This document shows positions 26,301-39,228 of a stretch of DNA of 64,000 bases, in pieces. The notes beneath the pieces were generated by a model. It was not told where the DNA came from and searched no databases. It saw only the letters and a list, made by a program, of their open reading frames with translations. Position 1 is the stretch's first letter. The number at the start of each line of letters is the position of its first letter. The stretch lies in the NCBI GenBank assembly GCA_020055645.1, contig CM034547.1, forward strand, positions 8,231,280 to 8,295,279, given 5' to 3'. Position numbers and translations under genes: made by a program. The stretch comes from Tomocerus qinae (lineage: Eukaryota; Arthropoda; Collembola; Entomobryomorpha; Tomoceridae).

Positions 26301-29300
26301 TTACTGTGGAATGCATTTTTTAGACTCTAATAATTGCATAATGTGTTCTTCTTGTATTAACTACGACTTTTCAGGTACTTCATTCATTCACTCGAGATTT
26401 TTTAATTACACTGACACTATAATACAGATTTTATCCATAGCTATAGGAAGATAAATGTTCATTCTCACTTACTTTACTGCTTATTTTTCATGATGAATAT
26501 TCACAGGTGGTAGAGAATGCGATAAAAATGCAAATTCTCTCCTATGAATTAGCATCGCTTGAGAATCAAAAGAAAAAACGTTGGTTGAAGGCAAAATGTG
26601 TTGGCGCTAATTCATAACAATTGAATAGCCAAGTTCTATTTTTTATTGAGGAGAGCAGTTTGTCACTTTTTGTATAGACAGTACTTAAGACAGGGACTTA
26701 TAATAATAATGCTGTAAAATGTAGAGTGGAGGTAACTTTTAACGATCGATTGGTTTATTGTCATTAGATGAAGATGCGGAACTCTCGTGATTTTTTGTGG
26801 ACGAGTGATCTGAGAATGAAGGGAGCATGAACTACATGACTGTACATTCTATTAAACTTCTGAAAGATCTAGCATTGTTCATCGTGTGGCTGATGATTGT
26901 GGTGAAGTGAATTGCTCATTGATGCATTTGGTGCTCACTTTGATACTCAGCTGCTCAGCTTGATTACATCCACATGCGTTAGAGCACCTTTTGTTTGTTA
27001 TTATGTCATCAAATCATAGCTATTATCACCATATTCATCTTCTAATCTATTACAATGGAAATTTTAACAATGCTCCTCTTCCCGATATCCCAATACAGAT
27101 TTATCCATATCTGTTACATCAACAGCATTCTTCAAACAGCCATTTTGTACAAATAGGTAAACACGTTTTTTTCTAATGCATAAAGTATTATTTACTGGTA
27201 TGCAAATATCATTTAGGTACTCTCACTCACTTCTCCATCTTCAATCATAGCAAATTAGTATAGAGCTAGACTCATGTTTGTCGTTCTTCTTACCACTATT
27301 GCGCTAATCGTAAATCTCGTAAACTAAGAAATACTCTGTTTTACATTTTATCCCTTTCTTTCTCTTTCTGTTATTACAACCAAACTATATTATGATAAGC
27401 ATATAAGCAAAATTTATTGCCAAAAAGTAATTTTCTGCAATAACAATGCAATAAATTCCATTCTATTTTGTTTTGCAAATTTTAATTCTTGTTTACCATC
27501 CTTATTTACCTAGTGTAGAAAAGGGTAAGGTTGATGAGAAGTCGATAAGGTCTGGAGATTTCAATTCTTGCATTTAATAGTGGTAATGATATCAGATTGC
27601 ATCTGATAACTCGTTGGAAAATCATTTATAACCATTTCTACATTACCAAACGAACCAAAAATCAAGCTGTCCTATTTTTATTCGATACTGCTATTAAAGT
27701 AATGCTTATGTAAACACTTTTTCCCAATTAAGAAATGTGCCAGACATTTTCAGTCGTCTCAATTCTTAATAGCAGCATTCCTTGAGCATGACTCATGGTC
27801 TGGGCCAATGCTAAAACGACTTATGTAAATAAATGCGTAAAATCAGTATTTGATTAAAAACAAAGCTTGGATTTATAACTCAAAAAATCCCTTTGTAAAT
27901 CATAATTAAAATCATGGAAGGGAAATTACACAATAGTCAAGGTTCAAATATTTAAGCACAAATACTTGAGAGCACGATATTCATTAAAAATCAGATAGAA
28001 AAACAGGAAACCCACTCTTCCAGGATCTATAGACAGTACTAAATTTATTTGCTTGTCCAATTTCATTGGTAGTGCTGCACAATAGTTGAAACAAAGTACC
28101 TATTTCCCTACTCTACAAGTACCAACCTGTCGAGTAAACCTAAAATTAGGGAGTAAAATAGCCAGTTGACTATATCCTTAGTTCAGCAATGATCTTCTGT
28201 ATCAACAAAAATGAAATCAAGGCAAAAAATGAATGCCTACTCTATTAGCATTGTATTTTTATCAACATTAACGAACAATCAATTTCAAATCAAACACGTT
28301 TATTCGTATCAAATAAATCAAGCAAGGAAAAGATGAAGGTCTTTTTAAATATAGAGGTATTTCTGTGCATAAAGTGCAAGCGTTAAAATGAGAGCAACTT
28401 ATATTCTTTGTAGGTACAATCTTATAATAGTTAAGCGATAAAAATGAAAACTTCTTGTCCTGTGAGATTCCTTGTTATTATCACCATTGACCATTGACAA
28501 TCAAATCTCCTAGTGGGAAGGCCATCTCCATCACACAATAATATATTTATTTTAATGCTACAATTCTAGGTATACCTACCCAACATTAAATATTTAGTAT
28601 GCAGGGTACATTCCTTAACATAACTCTCGAAACCTTCTCCGTTCATTTCACTTGATAGAAATTGTAGAATGACACGGTTTAATAGCCAATGGAGATTTTC
28701 AATTGTATTTTGGAATAATCTTCATGTAATCCAGAAGAGAATGATATAGAAATCAGCTGCTAATTGCATTGATTGACAAATTAGTATAGAAAAATTGAAA
28801 TAGAGCTTTAAGTTGACTTTCACGTCACGTCCACATGAATCTTTAATGTACTAGTAGTGAGTATCTACATGGATCGTAAATTACATTGATTCAGTAGGAA
28901 ATAACAAACATGTACAGAATGTTCAGTTAATCTCTACATGCACTTGGGCATGTTTATGGTCATATTTTACATTTAGTAGTTCAACAACATAACTTATATG
29001 CTAGGTAGTATATTAAGAATCGCTAATAAAAAATATGTACAAGGATATAAGAGACGCTAGTAGAATGTGTAGCATTAAACGCTCTCTAAAATGTCAGGAC
29101 TGTCTTGGGAGATCAATAAATCAAAACGAAAAGGACGGTATATACGGATGAGTATAGTGTATGCAGATCTCACGATGGGATTCTCATTGTGTTTCTCATC
29201 ATCTCATCACTAATTGATATCATCCCTTATTTAGCAACAAAAAAGAACAGATGCACTTTGCACAATGAAATGGAAAGACATAGAGCTGTCGTGTCACCAT

Positions 29301-29541
29301 TCATGATGTGTAGCAAACTGACATGGCATGCCAAACTGAAGTAAACCAATAACCAGACAATATTTGTACACAATTAGTTTATCTGTATGAAAGAAGATGA
29401 GCTGAGGGAGTGCGTTGAGGCAGTTCATGAGCAATCAATATTAATATTAGTATTCACCATTCAGCAATACAATAATATGTACCAATGAGGGAACTTATTA
29501 TTGCTTGTTGGAGTGCACAATCCCTAATAAACGTTTAGAAT

Positions 29542-29775
29542 GTGATCGCTAGGATGTCTGTGCTAGATTATATTACCTTATTATTACATTATTCTTGGGT
29601 ATATGCAATAATACATGCAACTGCAACAGTTTTAAATGATAATGATCAAAGTTTACTAAATCGCTCGAGTTTAAGATCTGTGGCACAATTACAGAATGCA
29701 TCCAAACACGCAAATGAGCCTAATGATCTCCAAGTTGATAATGAAAGGTTGGGAAACAGTGAAATAACCTTATAG
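29542..29775 (+). CDS. Doubtful ORF with a hydrophobic N-terminus
   Basis: 78 codons. After MIARMSVLDYITLLLHYSW there is a signal-like hydrophobic stretch, then a polar region with Asn, Ser and Asp (for example LLNRSSLRSVAQLQNAS). It lacks the dibasic cleavage sites expected of a neuropeptide precursor and matches no family I know. Listed because its composition is less AT-driven than the other ORFs in this desert; chance is the likelier explanation. Confidence 0.12.
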   Translation: MIARMSVLDYITLLLHYSWVYAIIHATATVLNDNDQSLLNRSSLRSVAQLQNASKHANEPNDLQVDNERLGNSEITL

Positions 29776-30695
29776 AGTCAACTGTCTTCTTCTTCATCTC
29801 CTATACATACCTCTAACTAATATTATTACATTCATTACGCATATTAGAGCATTCAGGACGAACGAGTCAGATTTGCAATGTTGACGCTCAGTTAACGTAA
29901 CACTTAATAACAGAGGATTGTATACTAGAGTATGTACGATTCTACTATATGTACCAGTGGAGTGTTAATAAAATTTGTAATGTACATTAAATTGCACATT
30001 GCATAGTAAAAAGGGTCAATTAAGTAAAGCAAAGGGTATTCAACGTGTGTTGTTTACTGCCAGAAATTTTTATTGAAATGGATAAGTTGTAGTGCAAGTT
30101 AAGGATGGGATTCCTTTTGGTAAATAGCTAAAATATGCATATTAATCACGACATATATTTATTGGGTTAGCATATAAAAACCCTTAATGGAACAGTCAGT
30201 AATTATTAGTGTACCTTTTTTCAGATGTCGTGCTCTTCATATTCATATCGAACATTATTCGAATACAAGTTTAAATATAAAGTAATAATTATTATTTTAT
30301 ACAACACAATTACAAATATAATATGGCAATGATACTTAGGTAGTTTAAGTACCCAATTAGAAACTTGCAAAATTATATTTACTCTGCATTTATGTACAAA
30401 GTCAATTTAGCATGCAATAATAGAAGATGAACCTTTCATGCAGCAAAAGATTTTGTAAAAAATGTATTTTTATTCCCAATTGCATTTTTTCGCATATTAA
30501 ATACAATTATTATAGTATATAGTTGGTAATACAACAGAATGAGTAAGTCTAACTATATAATAGATAGTTCCCTTTCTCTATACATTATTTATCTTCTATG
30601 TCATGATGGATGATGGCATAATGATTGTCATGTCTGCAGTTTGTTATTTCATGTGGTCCTCCTTATAGAACGAGAATTCTGAACTGTAATTTTGA

Positions 30696-30725
30696 GTAAG
30701 AGATGATCGGTAGATCATCCCTTAC
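30696..30725. repeat. Hairpin, 13-bp arms with one mismatch
   Basis: GTAAGAGATGATC, loop GGTA, then GATCATCCCTTAC. One A:C mismatch. The pairing does not extend usefully outward, so it is not a convincing microRNA precursor. Confidence 0.5.
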
Positions 30726-33700
30726 ATTTCATGTACCTACAGGTTTATCTACTTGGGATTTGGCTTGACTTGTTTAACTTTACCTTGTAAGATGAAAACA
30801 ATTACCCCTGCCCTGTAAATAATTTCAAAAGACCCAACTTTAATCACCCTACTTTAGTGGTCATCCTTTCAAGAGTCAGACATAATTGTTATGCATTGTA
30901 TGTGAATGTGTGTTTGTGAATTCTGGCTAAAATAAAGTGAAAGAGATGAGAATGCAGAGCAAATGCGTGCGTGCATCACAAACAAAAGCGATTGACTCTT
31001 TTACTAGGCTATTCGATATGCATAAAGAATCTATCGTGCAAATACAGACATTAATCGCACATTATTATCAGTATCAGCATTTTATTAACCCTGTTTGGTC
31101 TAGTTTGGTTAGCACTTAGCAGTGTAAAGGTGATAAATGCAAATAAATTAGGTAACAAAGATTATTTCAAGTAAAGCGAGGCAAGGTTAAGTGTAATAGA
31201 ATTCTGCGATGTAGAAAAGAGACATCAGGTAGGTACATATCCGTTTCTGCCTTGAATAGAATGCTAATAATAATATAATACAGTTGGCTACATGTAATCA
31301 AGTATGCACAAACAAACAGGTAAACAACTTGCAACAATGACGCTAAATATGTAATGGAGATTGTTACTTATTCTGCATTTATTTGCAACAATTACAATTA
31401 ATTACAATTACGCAACTTCTGGCTGCAGTGCAGTCCAACTTGAGAAATGTGCAATCAGAAAGTAAAACAGAAGGAAATTGAACCAGAAAGGCTCCTCTTT
31501 AAATGATCTTCAATCTAATCAATAACAATCCAATGCCAAACTTTAATTTTAGGTAATTGGAATGATTGACTCGCTTGTTGTACATCATTACGCTTATAAA
31601 TCTAATCTACTCTCCCAGTTTATTATGCTAAAAATCCTACCAATAGAAACGACCTGTCTATAAGATATCGTAAATCATATTTTGTTAGTTTAGTCATTAA
31701 TATTCTAAATGCTCTTATAACAAAAGAAGATTTGTCGTACATAGAGAACTTAATAGAGAAACAAACAGCATTAGATAACAACCCTATCTATGGTAGCTCG
31801 CTCATTTTTTACAATCTTTGATCAAATGATTTCTTTTTCAGATGAGCAACTTCAATCATGAACATCTTCAAGGGTACACTAAATAAGTACCATTAACAAC
31901 TCCAGTAGAGAAGATATGTATATTGCACCCTAATACAATTTCAAAAGCTATAAAAATCTACGCTATAAACTTGACAAACCTTGACTATGCTATATATATT
32001 ATGCAGAAGGATCTGCTAGAAATCTATAATAAAATCTAATCCACACTAAATTACTTGTTGATAATAAATATATTTTGTCAAAGTCATAACAAGGAAAAAG
32101 AAGGCTACAATTGATTGCTGCCGGATCACAAGATTCAAAGAAAAAATGCGATAAAGTAGTGCCGTCAACAAAGGTTGTTTTACAAGTACCTAAAAGAGTA
32201 ACAGTAGTGCACGTGCACAAGTACACAAAAATACTAATTAAAAGAAGCCCATTACAGACAGAGTATGCCAGGTACATAAAAAAGATGCAGAATTATTATG
32301 TCCAATATTTTAAGACCTGGAATTTTCATACCTGTTTTATTTTATTAAATGAAAAATATTTTACTACAGTTAATGATGTTGATGAAATTACATAAATGAG
32401 AGAATAGCTGAGACAGAATGGAAAAAAATAGTGCTTATACGATGAATTTTCAATATTAGGCAAAATAATTTTATTTTAACTTAGGAAAATGCTTCTCAAA
32501 CTAAAAATAAACCAAAACATTTTTTATGATATTTATAAACAGATGAGGAGAATTTTCTTTTTCATGTATAAAGAGTGTAATTTCAAAGCTATTTACTGTA
32601 CAGAGATAAGCATAGATAATGGGCATGCATATGTAGTAGTTAAGAGATTATGAATAGAAGTACATCTTGAAAGGGATTTAGTAGGCCTTAGAGAAGTAAA
32701 TAGTTTAATGTGAATGCTAAAAGGAATGTTGGAGAGAAGTACCTAGCGTGAGTTAATTAATTGTAAAAAATCATTCATGGACAAATGTCCCCTCCATCAT
32801 TTCATGTCATGTCATATATTGGGGTATAGAACAATAGTAGTGAGTGACAGTAACACAACTTTCAATGCTTCATTCCACCCATCCTAGAGCGGATAGAAAG
32901 GAGCATCTTAGAGATGACCTCTGCCACGAAACTCATCCAATTACTTTTATTAGCGATAAGCTGACATAAAGGAAGAAGACATAGTTCACCCTAGGGAGCC
33001 ATTAAAAACACAATAATGGTGTGGAGTCGACTGGATATTTCAGCTGTCCCTGTCCTGTCTCTCTCATCCCAAAACACTTGAACTGTTTTAATTTACTTTC
33101 TTTCTTCTTAAGATCAACCTTATTTATTTTTATCATCCATAATTCATGCTTGCATATTAAAGAGGGCATGGAAGGATCGTCTGAATTAAATTGGAATATT
33201 AAGCAACTAAATGGAATGAGACAATGCAAATAGATTTATGTCATTGTTAATGTAGTAAAGATTAAGTGATTCAGTTAGTGAACTTGCGTAGTATGATTTT
33301 AATTAATTTCGCCTTCACAATTTGCGGGTAAATGATCCAAAGGATATTATGTTATGTGTGGGTATGTATCTCTTTGTTATTCCTGAGAAGTTCAAGACGA
33401 GAGATAAGAAAAGAGAACACAATTGATACATTAACGACTTGCATCGAATGATAACATTCATTTTCAGTCAGTCGTAGAATTTAGAGAGCGAATAGCAATG
33501 ACATGCTACTCTAATTGTTGGTTGCAGAGGTAAATCGAGCGATATTATGTCAATGTGATTCTTTTTGTAATGGCCAAGCAGCATCCATTCATTCTATTGA
33601 AGGATCATTGGATCTGGAGCTAATTGGATAGTTGATTCGATGTTCAGTGCTTGTGCCTTGTAGTTGATGGGAAAGGAGAGAATCTCATGAGAACTCTTCA

Positions 33701-34527
33701 CTGTCTCGTCAGTCACATCACATACAGACAAATTCAAGCTAATGATTGTAATGATACGGTAGATAGTAAAACAACATCATTTGATTGTAATAGATACAAT
33801 AATACAAACTATATGCGTATATCCCAATCATCTCACCTCTTAAGCTTCTATTACAATATTTTCGTCAAAAATTCATCAACAACATATTACTATAATGCAA
33901 CTTTTGTGACAAGTTATCTGTGTCGACACAAAATCTAGGCAAACTCATTCAGTAAAAAAAATCCTTGATTTTTATTGTCTATACAGATGTCTACTTGAAT
34001 GTGGATGCTGCATATAGTCTAAGAAATGTCATCCAACAACCGTTATAAAGTTTAATATTACAAATTAATGGAATGCTGAAATACTATTCAACACAGCAAT
34101 AGGATAAACGTTTTACTTACTCTTCCTCGGGCTCTAATCATTATTATTATATATCCATATGGCTATTTGGCATATTTGGATATAGCTATTTAAATGAACT
34201 CATCTCAGAAATACACGAACTAGGATAGTAGGTTCCTACAGAATAATCCCATACAAACTTAAGCTATGTAATATGGCATAGCTAATTATTTGTTTCATTA
34301 AAGTAAAATGATTGTAGATTTTTAGTGTGGGGTAATGTCAACCGTATATTTATAGGTACCCAACCCAGGACATCTTAAAATCAAATCACACACACCACGC
34401 AGAAATGTTAAGCTAAGTAAATCAAGTATACCGAGATGTATAGAGACTTAATAGTAGTAAACGGTTGATATACTCGTTGTCTTACATTCTTAATTATTCC
34501 TGCAGTACACGTAGTGATTACAATGTA

Positions 34528-34564
34528 GCACCTATGTCATGATTCATGATGATGACTTAGGTGC
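34528..34564. repeat. Hairpin, 13-bp arms with one mismatch
   Basis: GCACCTATGTCAT and ATGACTTAGGTGC flank an 11-base loop. One T:T mismatch. Lies in the gene-poor region about 1.4 kb before the CPAP1 gene. Confidence 0.5.
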
Positions 34565-35883
34565 AGCTTCATTCCATTTCAAGCCAAGTCGAGTTCTAAT
34601 TTTGCAAGTACTGGGGGTATCAGAATTAAATATACGAAAAGTGTGGCTCTAATACAGAAGTGGCAGCCACTCCGCTGTAATAGAACTAACTGTGTAATAG
34701 ACCTTTAGTGTATTGAATATACAGAGTAATTTAGTATACTAAGAACACTTACATAGAGACACTTATGGTAATTGTGTATAGCTAGTTAAGGAGACAGTTA
34801 AGGTAGACAACAGATAACATTATAACACAATAACATAGTGCGAAGACCATTTGCTCCTATCTAACAATCTGTCAGAAATTGCTCAAAAGCAGTTTTTGCT
34901 CTTTTAACTGTGTGCATAATGCAATTTACACGGAAATCCTTGGATTACGCCAATTCATAATGCAATTAAATTGAATCTTAATGAATTCATTAAGAAAAGT
35001 TACGTCAGTTGGCCCTTATGATACTATTGCCTCCTGCATTATAGTGAAGTAAATAAAGTAAATAAGCAAAGGTATGTTTAATGTACATTAATTTAATACG
35101 TTTGGATTTGTCTCCATTCATTTATATGAAAGGGATTGTGATTCGCTATAGCTAAGTAGATATATGTAGGTATATATTAGTTTACTCTCGTTTATGTTTC
35201 ATCTCATCTTCGAAGTCGAACTGGTGTGACCGGTGGTGCTTGATTGGTATTTCGTAACAAAGGTGCACATCTCTGTCTACATAATGCATCTTTTATGTGT
35301 ATCATCAAAGAATCCTCTTGTTTCACTTGTCTTCTACTTTTGTAAGTCGTCTTTTACGTTTTCTTTGGTTTACTAATTTGCGTTGCTCTTCGACTATGTA
35401 GCTTTAGTGTAGATTCTAATCGCAAGTAGATATTGCACATAAATTGTACTTCTTACGTATCTATAGATTATATGAAACATGCTCATATGATGTACACAAA
35501 AGTGAAGGATACGGCTTCTCTTGCATCTTTTTCTCTTGTCTTTTCTCATGTGATGTAATAAAGGCCCATTTATACATGGAAGAGACACTAATGTAGAATC
35601 CTACGAAAATGAATGTGTGTTATGTACAAGGAGTTTGATGAATGCCTTAAAGCGAGAAGGTAGATGTGGACGTGGACACACGGAGTGACTGGATATACTT
35701 ATCGTGGAGTGGACTTGGATGGTGCCTGTGAGAACCAGAATAAGAAGACCTTAGCGAAGGAGAATCAAATGGTCAAAGGAGCTCGATGCAAAATCCACGA
35801 CAGAAACTTCTAGCCACCTCATGGACTCTTACTATCATCGTCCGTCACGAAAGTAAAAGTGCATTGCAGTCACCTAATTCTAA

Positions 35884-35889
35884 TCAGTT
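35884..35889 (+). promoter_or_regulatory. Initiator-like motif before the CPAP1 gene
   Basis: TCAGTT, the arthropod initiator consensus, 75 bases before the CPAP1 ATG. No TATA box is evident at -30. The same word lies 73 and 89 bases before the ATGs of Jarid2 and NCAPD2. Confidence 0.3.
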
Positions 35890-35958
35890 AATTCTTACTC
35901 AGGAGTCAAGTCTGTGATCGTCTCTTCTTTCTTGTCCTCATCCAACTCATCCAGGAAG

Positions 35959-38900
35959 ATGAAGACTTTTTACTTATCCCTTAGTCTATCGCTTATGTTT
36001 TTCTCTGGAATACGTAAGTCTGACTTATCTTCATCATAATATTCCTCCGTTTTTCAAAATATTTATTACATTTTACTCTTGGTTTGTGGTGAATTTTTTG
36101 TGAAAACGAAATACCGTCGAAGGGGCATTGTGAGATTTTACAGGCTCTCCTCTCACTCTCCTTTGTTCTCACATTTCTTTTTGTGCTGTACCTTTTGAAT
36201 TACGCAGCGTTTTCCATTTTATCTTTTCTGTTTACATTTTCGAACAATTGACAAGATTTTGTTTTCATTACGTCGAAAGTTATCTTTATTGTTTTCATAT
36301 CGTGTCTTTGATCTGTTTATCTTCCTAGTGTGCCAGGAAGAACCAGCTCCCACGGAAGATTACATTGATCCTCTACAGTTCGTTAGAGAACAGAGAGAGA
36401 AGGATGAACAATTTAGGAAACAGGAAACACAAACGGAGTACCCTAATGGAGTTAACGTTATTCCAGGTTTGTTATCTTATTTATTACTCAACACTTTTAT
36501 TATCAACTTCAGTCGAGATGAATGTTCGATGATTTGTATTGAAACATTAAAATTAATTCTGAAAAATATTATAGTGCAACTAATTTTACCTTTCGAATTT
36601 TTCTTCCATTAAACGAATTAGTTTTCAATTATATATGCTTAGATAAAATTTCTTCGTCCTCAAAATGTTTCTTTGTTTCTAAATAGGTGAAGCAGAAACG
36701 GATTACCCGGTACTATCAAAAGTAGAGAGGTCCTCTTTCTCTTGCATTGGAAGGTGAAATATAACCACTTTTTAATTGTCTCACGCTAACATTTAAGTAA
36801 ATATTTGCATTAACTAACTCATCTTAATTTGTTGCATCTGTAGACCTGTTGGCTTCTATGCCGATCCAGAGCTTCGATGTCAAGTTTGGCACATCTGCGA
36901 TGAGGGGCAACGTCAGCAAAGTTTTCTTTGCACAAATGGCACAATTTATAACCAAGCTAAACGAGTTTGTGACTGGTGGTATAATGTCAACTGTGACCCA
37001 AATGTGGTCAACAGCTATTACGAGAGAAACAAGGAGCTGTACACAGATGAAGAAGTACATTACGTGAGAAATAAAGAAGCAGCACAAAAAGGAAGTGAAC
37101 AATTCATTACAAAACCTACACCAACAAAATCATCTTCGGAACTTTTGTTCATACAACATCAGCAACGTGAACAAAACCGAAAGACTCAAGAAGGGATTGA
37201 AAGAAATCAACAAGAACGCAATGAACCTAACAGAAATCAACAAGAGCGAAATGAACCAAACAGAAATCAACCCGAGAGAAATGAACAAAATAGACATCAG
37301 CAGGAGAGGAATGAGCCAAACAGGCATCAACAGGAGAGGAATGAACCAAATAGACATCAACAGGAGAGGAATGAGCCAAATAGACATCAACAGGAGCGAA
37401 ATGAACCAAACCGAAATTATCAACGAGAAGAAGAAGAGAGGAGGACTCCATCAGCTACTCCGACTACAATTATTATTTCCAGAGGATCTGCTCCTCCAAT
37501 TATTGTTAGAGGACCATCAGGCCCTCCACCAGAGAGAAAAGCAGAAGATCCCAACCAACAAAGAAGACGACCTCAAGAACAAGACGCCAACAGTCGACAT
37601 AGAGCCGCCCTTCTGGAAGAGGTAAAAGCTCTGCAAGCCCAAGCTACAGCCGCACGATCTGTTCCTCAAGGAAATCAAGGCAGACAAGCTCCTGAAAACT
37701 TTCGACCTTCCCCTGATGCCAACAGAAACCAACAAGGACAATTTAGACCTCAGCAGCCTGAAGGATTTAGACCTCAGCAACCTGAAGGATTTAGGCCATC
37801 CCCAGAAGAAAATGTCAGAGCACAACAACCAGAAAGTTTCCGACCAGTTCAGCCTGATAATTTCCGACCCCAACCACAATCATCACAACAGAGAGCTGAA
37901 AGTGTCAGGCCACCCCAACATCAACCACAGCAAAGACCAGAAAATAGACCACCACCTCCTCCACAACAAAGACCAGAAAATAGACCAGCACCTCCTCCAC
38001 AACAAAGACCAGAAAATAGACCACCACCTCCTCCACAGCAGAGATCAGAAAGTCAACGACCACCGCAGCCACGACCAGAAAATCAAAGACCACCACCTCC
38101 TCCTCAGCAAAACCCAGAAAATTATAGACCTGTGCAACAACAAAGACCTGAAGGGAGGTCACAAGAAAATCAAAGAAACCAGCAGGAACCGCAAAGACCT
38201 AACAATCCACCTCCCGCACCACCTCCAGTCCAGAAGGTTGCAAAGCCCTCCTTCTCACAAGATCCGAATATTGTTCACCAGTCCAAATTCCGTCACAGCA
38301 CTCCAAGAAAACACAACGTGAAGTTTGCTCCCTCTTCCAGATCATCATTTGACGATGATAACAAAGAGAGACAAGTCCCAGAGGAAAGTCAGCATCCCAG
38401 ATACACTTACAATATCAATGACTTTTATCAACACAAAAGAGTAGAAGTCCCAACTCCAGCTCCTACCAGAAGCAACAATTATTTCCCTTCAACTCCCCAG
38501 AACAATAACGAAAATGTGAGACGATTTGAAAACACCGAGACAGATCAACCGAGAAGACGCGTTACTGCTCCAATTTCTGATGGACCAACCAGTCAAACTA
38601 TTCCTATTATCCCCGAACATAGGCATAAACAGCCAGCTAGACACAGGCCTGATGTGATTCGACTTCAACTGAGTGCTGGTTTAAGTGGAGAACCTTATCA
38701 AGAAAGGCCGGTTCAGCAACAAGACCAATCACCATCTGCCCCAGATCCCGTTTATGACTCACCAGAAGAACAACAAAGGACAAAACCCACACCCCCGGTT
38801 GTCATTTTGGTAACGAAACCAGCCCCATCAGTGGAAAACAAGAAAATTCAAGTTACACATAAGTTTGTAGTAGTTAAAGCAAAGCCTACTCCTGAGCCTG

Positions 38901-39148
38901 CAGAATGGTCTGACAAGGAAATCATCTTGAATAAAAACTCGGAGCCAATTGGGAGCAGAGTTGTTAAAGACAGATATTCTCCAAAGAAAGTTGTTTATGC
39001 CCCGACAACGCCGACTCCCGTCTCCAGAAGAACCTACTCTCCTTTCGCTGAAAACAGCGAAGAGGAAGAACTGATTCGGCAGCAATTTCTCGAAGGTAGC
39101 TTTGAGTATGGAGTTAAGAAAAGTGCATATAGAAGATCTTCCTCATAA
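35959..39148 (+). CDS. CPAP1-type cuticle protein: one chitin-binding domain plus a long Q/P-rich tail
   Basis: Four coding exons: 35959-36013, 36329-36466, 36687-36753 and 36844-39148, giving 854 residues. The signal peptide is MKTFYLSLSLSLMFFSGI. A short acidic segment follows, then one type-2 chitin-binding domain (CBM14/peritrophin-A) at about residues 82-140. Its six cysteines are spaced C-14-C-5-C-10-C-12-C-7-C, with the family words GFYADPE, CQVWHIC, FLCTNGT and CDWWYNVNC. The remaining 700 residues are low-complexity: a block of 10-residue repeats (NRHQQERNEP), a Q/P block with FRPQQPEG repeats, a polyproline block (RPENRPPPPPQQ) and a basic/acidic C-terminus. Proteins with one such domain are called CPAP1 and are secreted into the cuticle or tracheal lining, where they bind chitin. 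Exons 1 to 3 are short and were joined by phase. The large exon 4 carries most of the chitin-binding domain and the whole tail. Confidence 0.9.
37199..37435 (+). repeat. 30-bp coding tandem repeat (about 8 copies) in the CPAP1 tail
   Basis: Consecutive 30-bp units encode N-R-(N/H)-Q-(Q/P)-E-R-N-E-(P/Q). Later units differ by only one or two bases, which points to recent unequal crossing-over or slippage. The repeat is open in other frames, creating the shadow ORFs seen on both strands here. Confidence 0.85.
37931..38038 (+). repeat. 36-bp coding tandem repeat (3 copies) in the CPAP1 tail
   Basis: Three near-identical units encode Q-R-P-E-N-R-P-(P/A)-P-P-P-Q, and diverged copies follow to about 38110. 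Confidence 0.85.
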
Positions 39149-39222
39149 TTATAATTCATAAAGTATTCAATTTTTAAGTTGTTAAGTCATTTAGCAAAGT
39201 AAGGCACATCATGATCCATGTA

Positions 39223-39228
39223 AATAAA
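39223..39228 (+). terminator. Candidate polyadenylation signal of the CPAP1 gene
   Basis: AATAAA, followed by an A-rich run, 75 bases after the stop codon. Confidence 0.55.

Larger units (their letters stand above)
16691..35883. other. Gene-poor region of about 19 kb
   Basis: No exon of a recognisable protein family is visible on either strand. The DNA is uniformly AT-rich with many TAATTA and ATGCAAT-like words. ORFs of 60-95 codons (17529, 22719, 29542, 31999, 33651 and others) occur at about the rate expected by chance. Short perfect or near-perfect hairpins are listed separately. The region could be regulatory DNA for its neighbours, a very long intron, or home to a non-coding RNA gene. 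Confidence 0.5.

Noticed and set aside
32111..32395. 94-codon ORF overlapped by a 92-codon antisense ORF
   Set aside because: Both strands open over the same AT-rich stretch with no motif in either; chance is the simplest reading.
33651..33938. 95-codon ORF in the gene-poor region
   Set aside because: Composition follows the AT-rich background (Asn, Tyr, Ser), with no signal peptide, domain or splice context.
36259..36612. 117-codon ORF across a CPAP1 exon
   Set aside because: Only 36329-36466 is coding; the rest is intron read-through. The exon borders have clear CTAG and CCAG/GTTTGT sites in the right phase.
37095..38321. Long plus- and minus-strand ORFs overlapping the CPAP1 tail (176, 201, 120, 97 and 85 codons)
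   Set aside because: Period-3 repeats keep other frames open. Only the 714-codon frame continues the chitin-binding domain.
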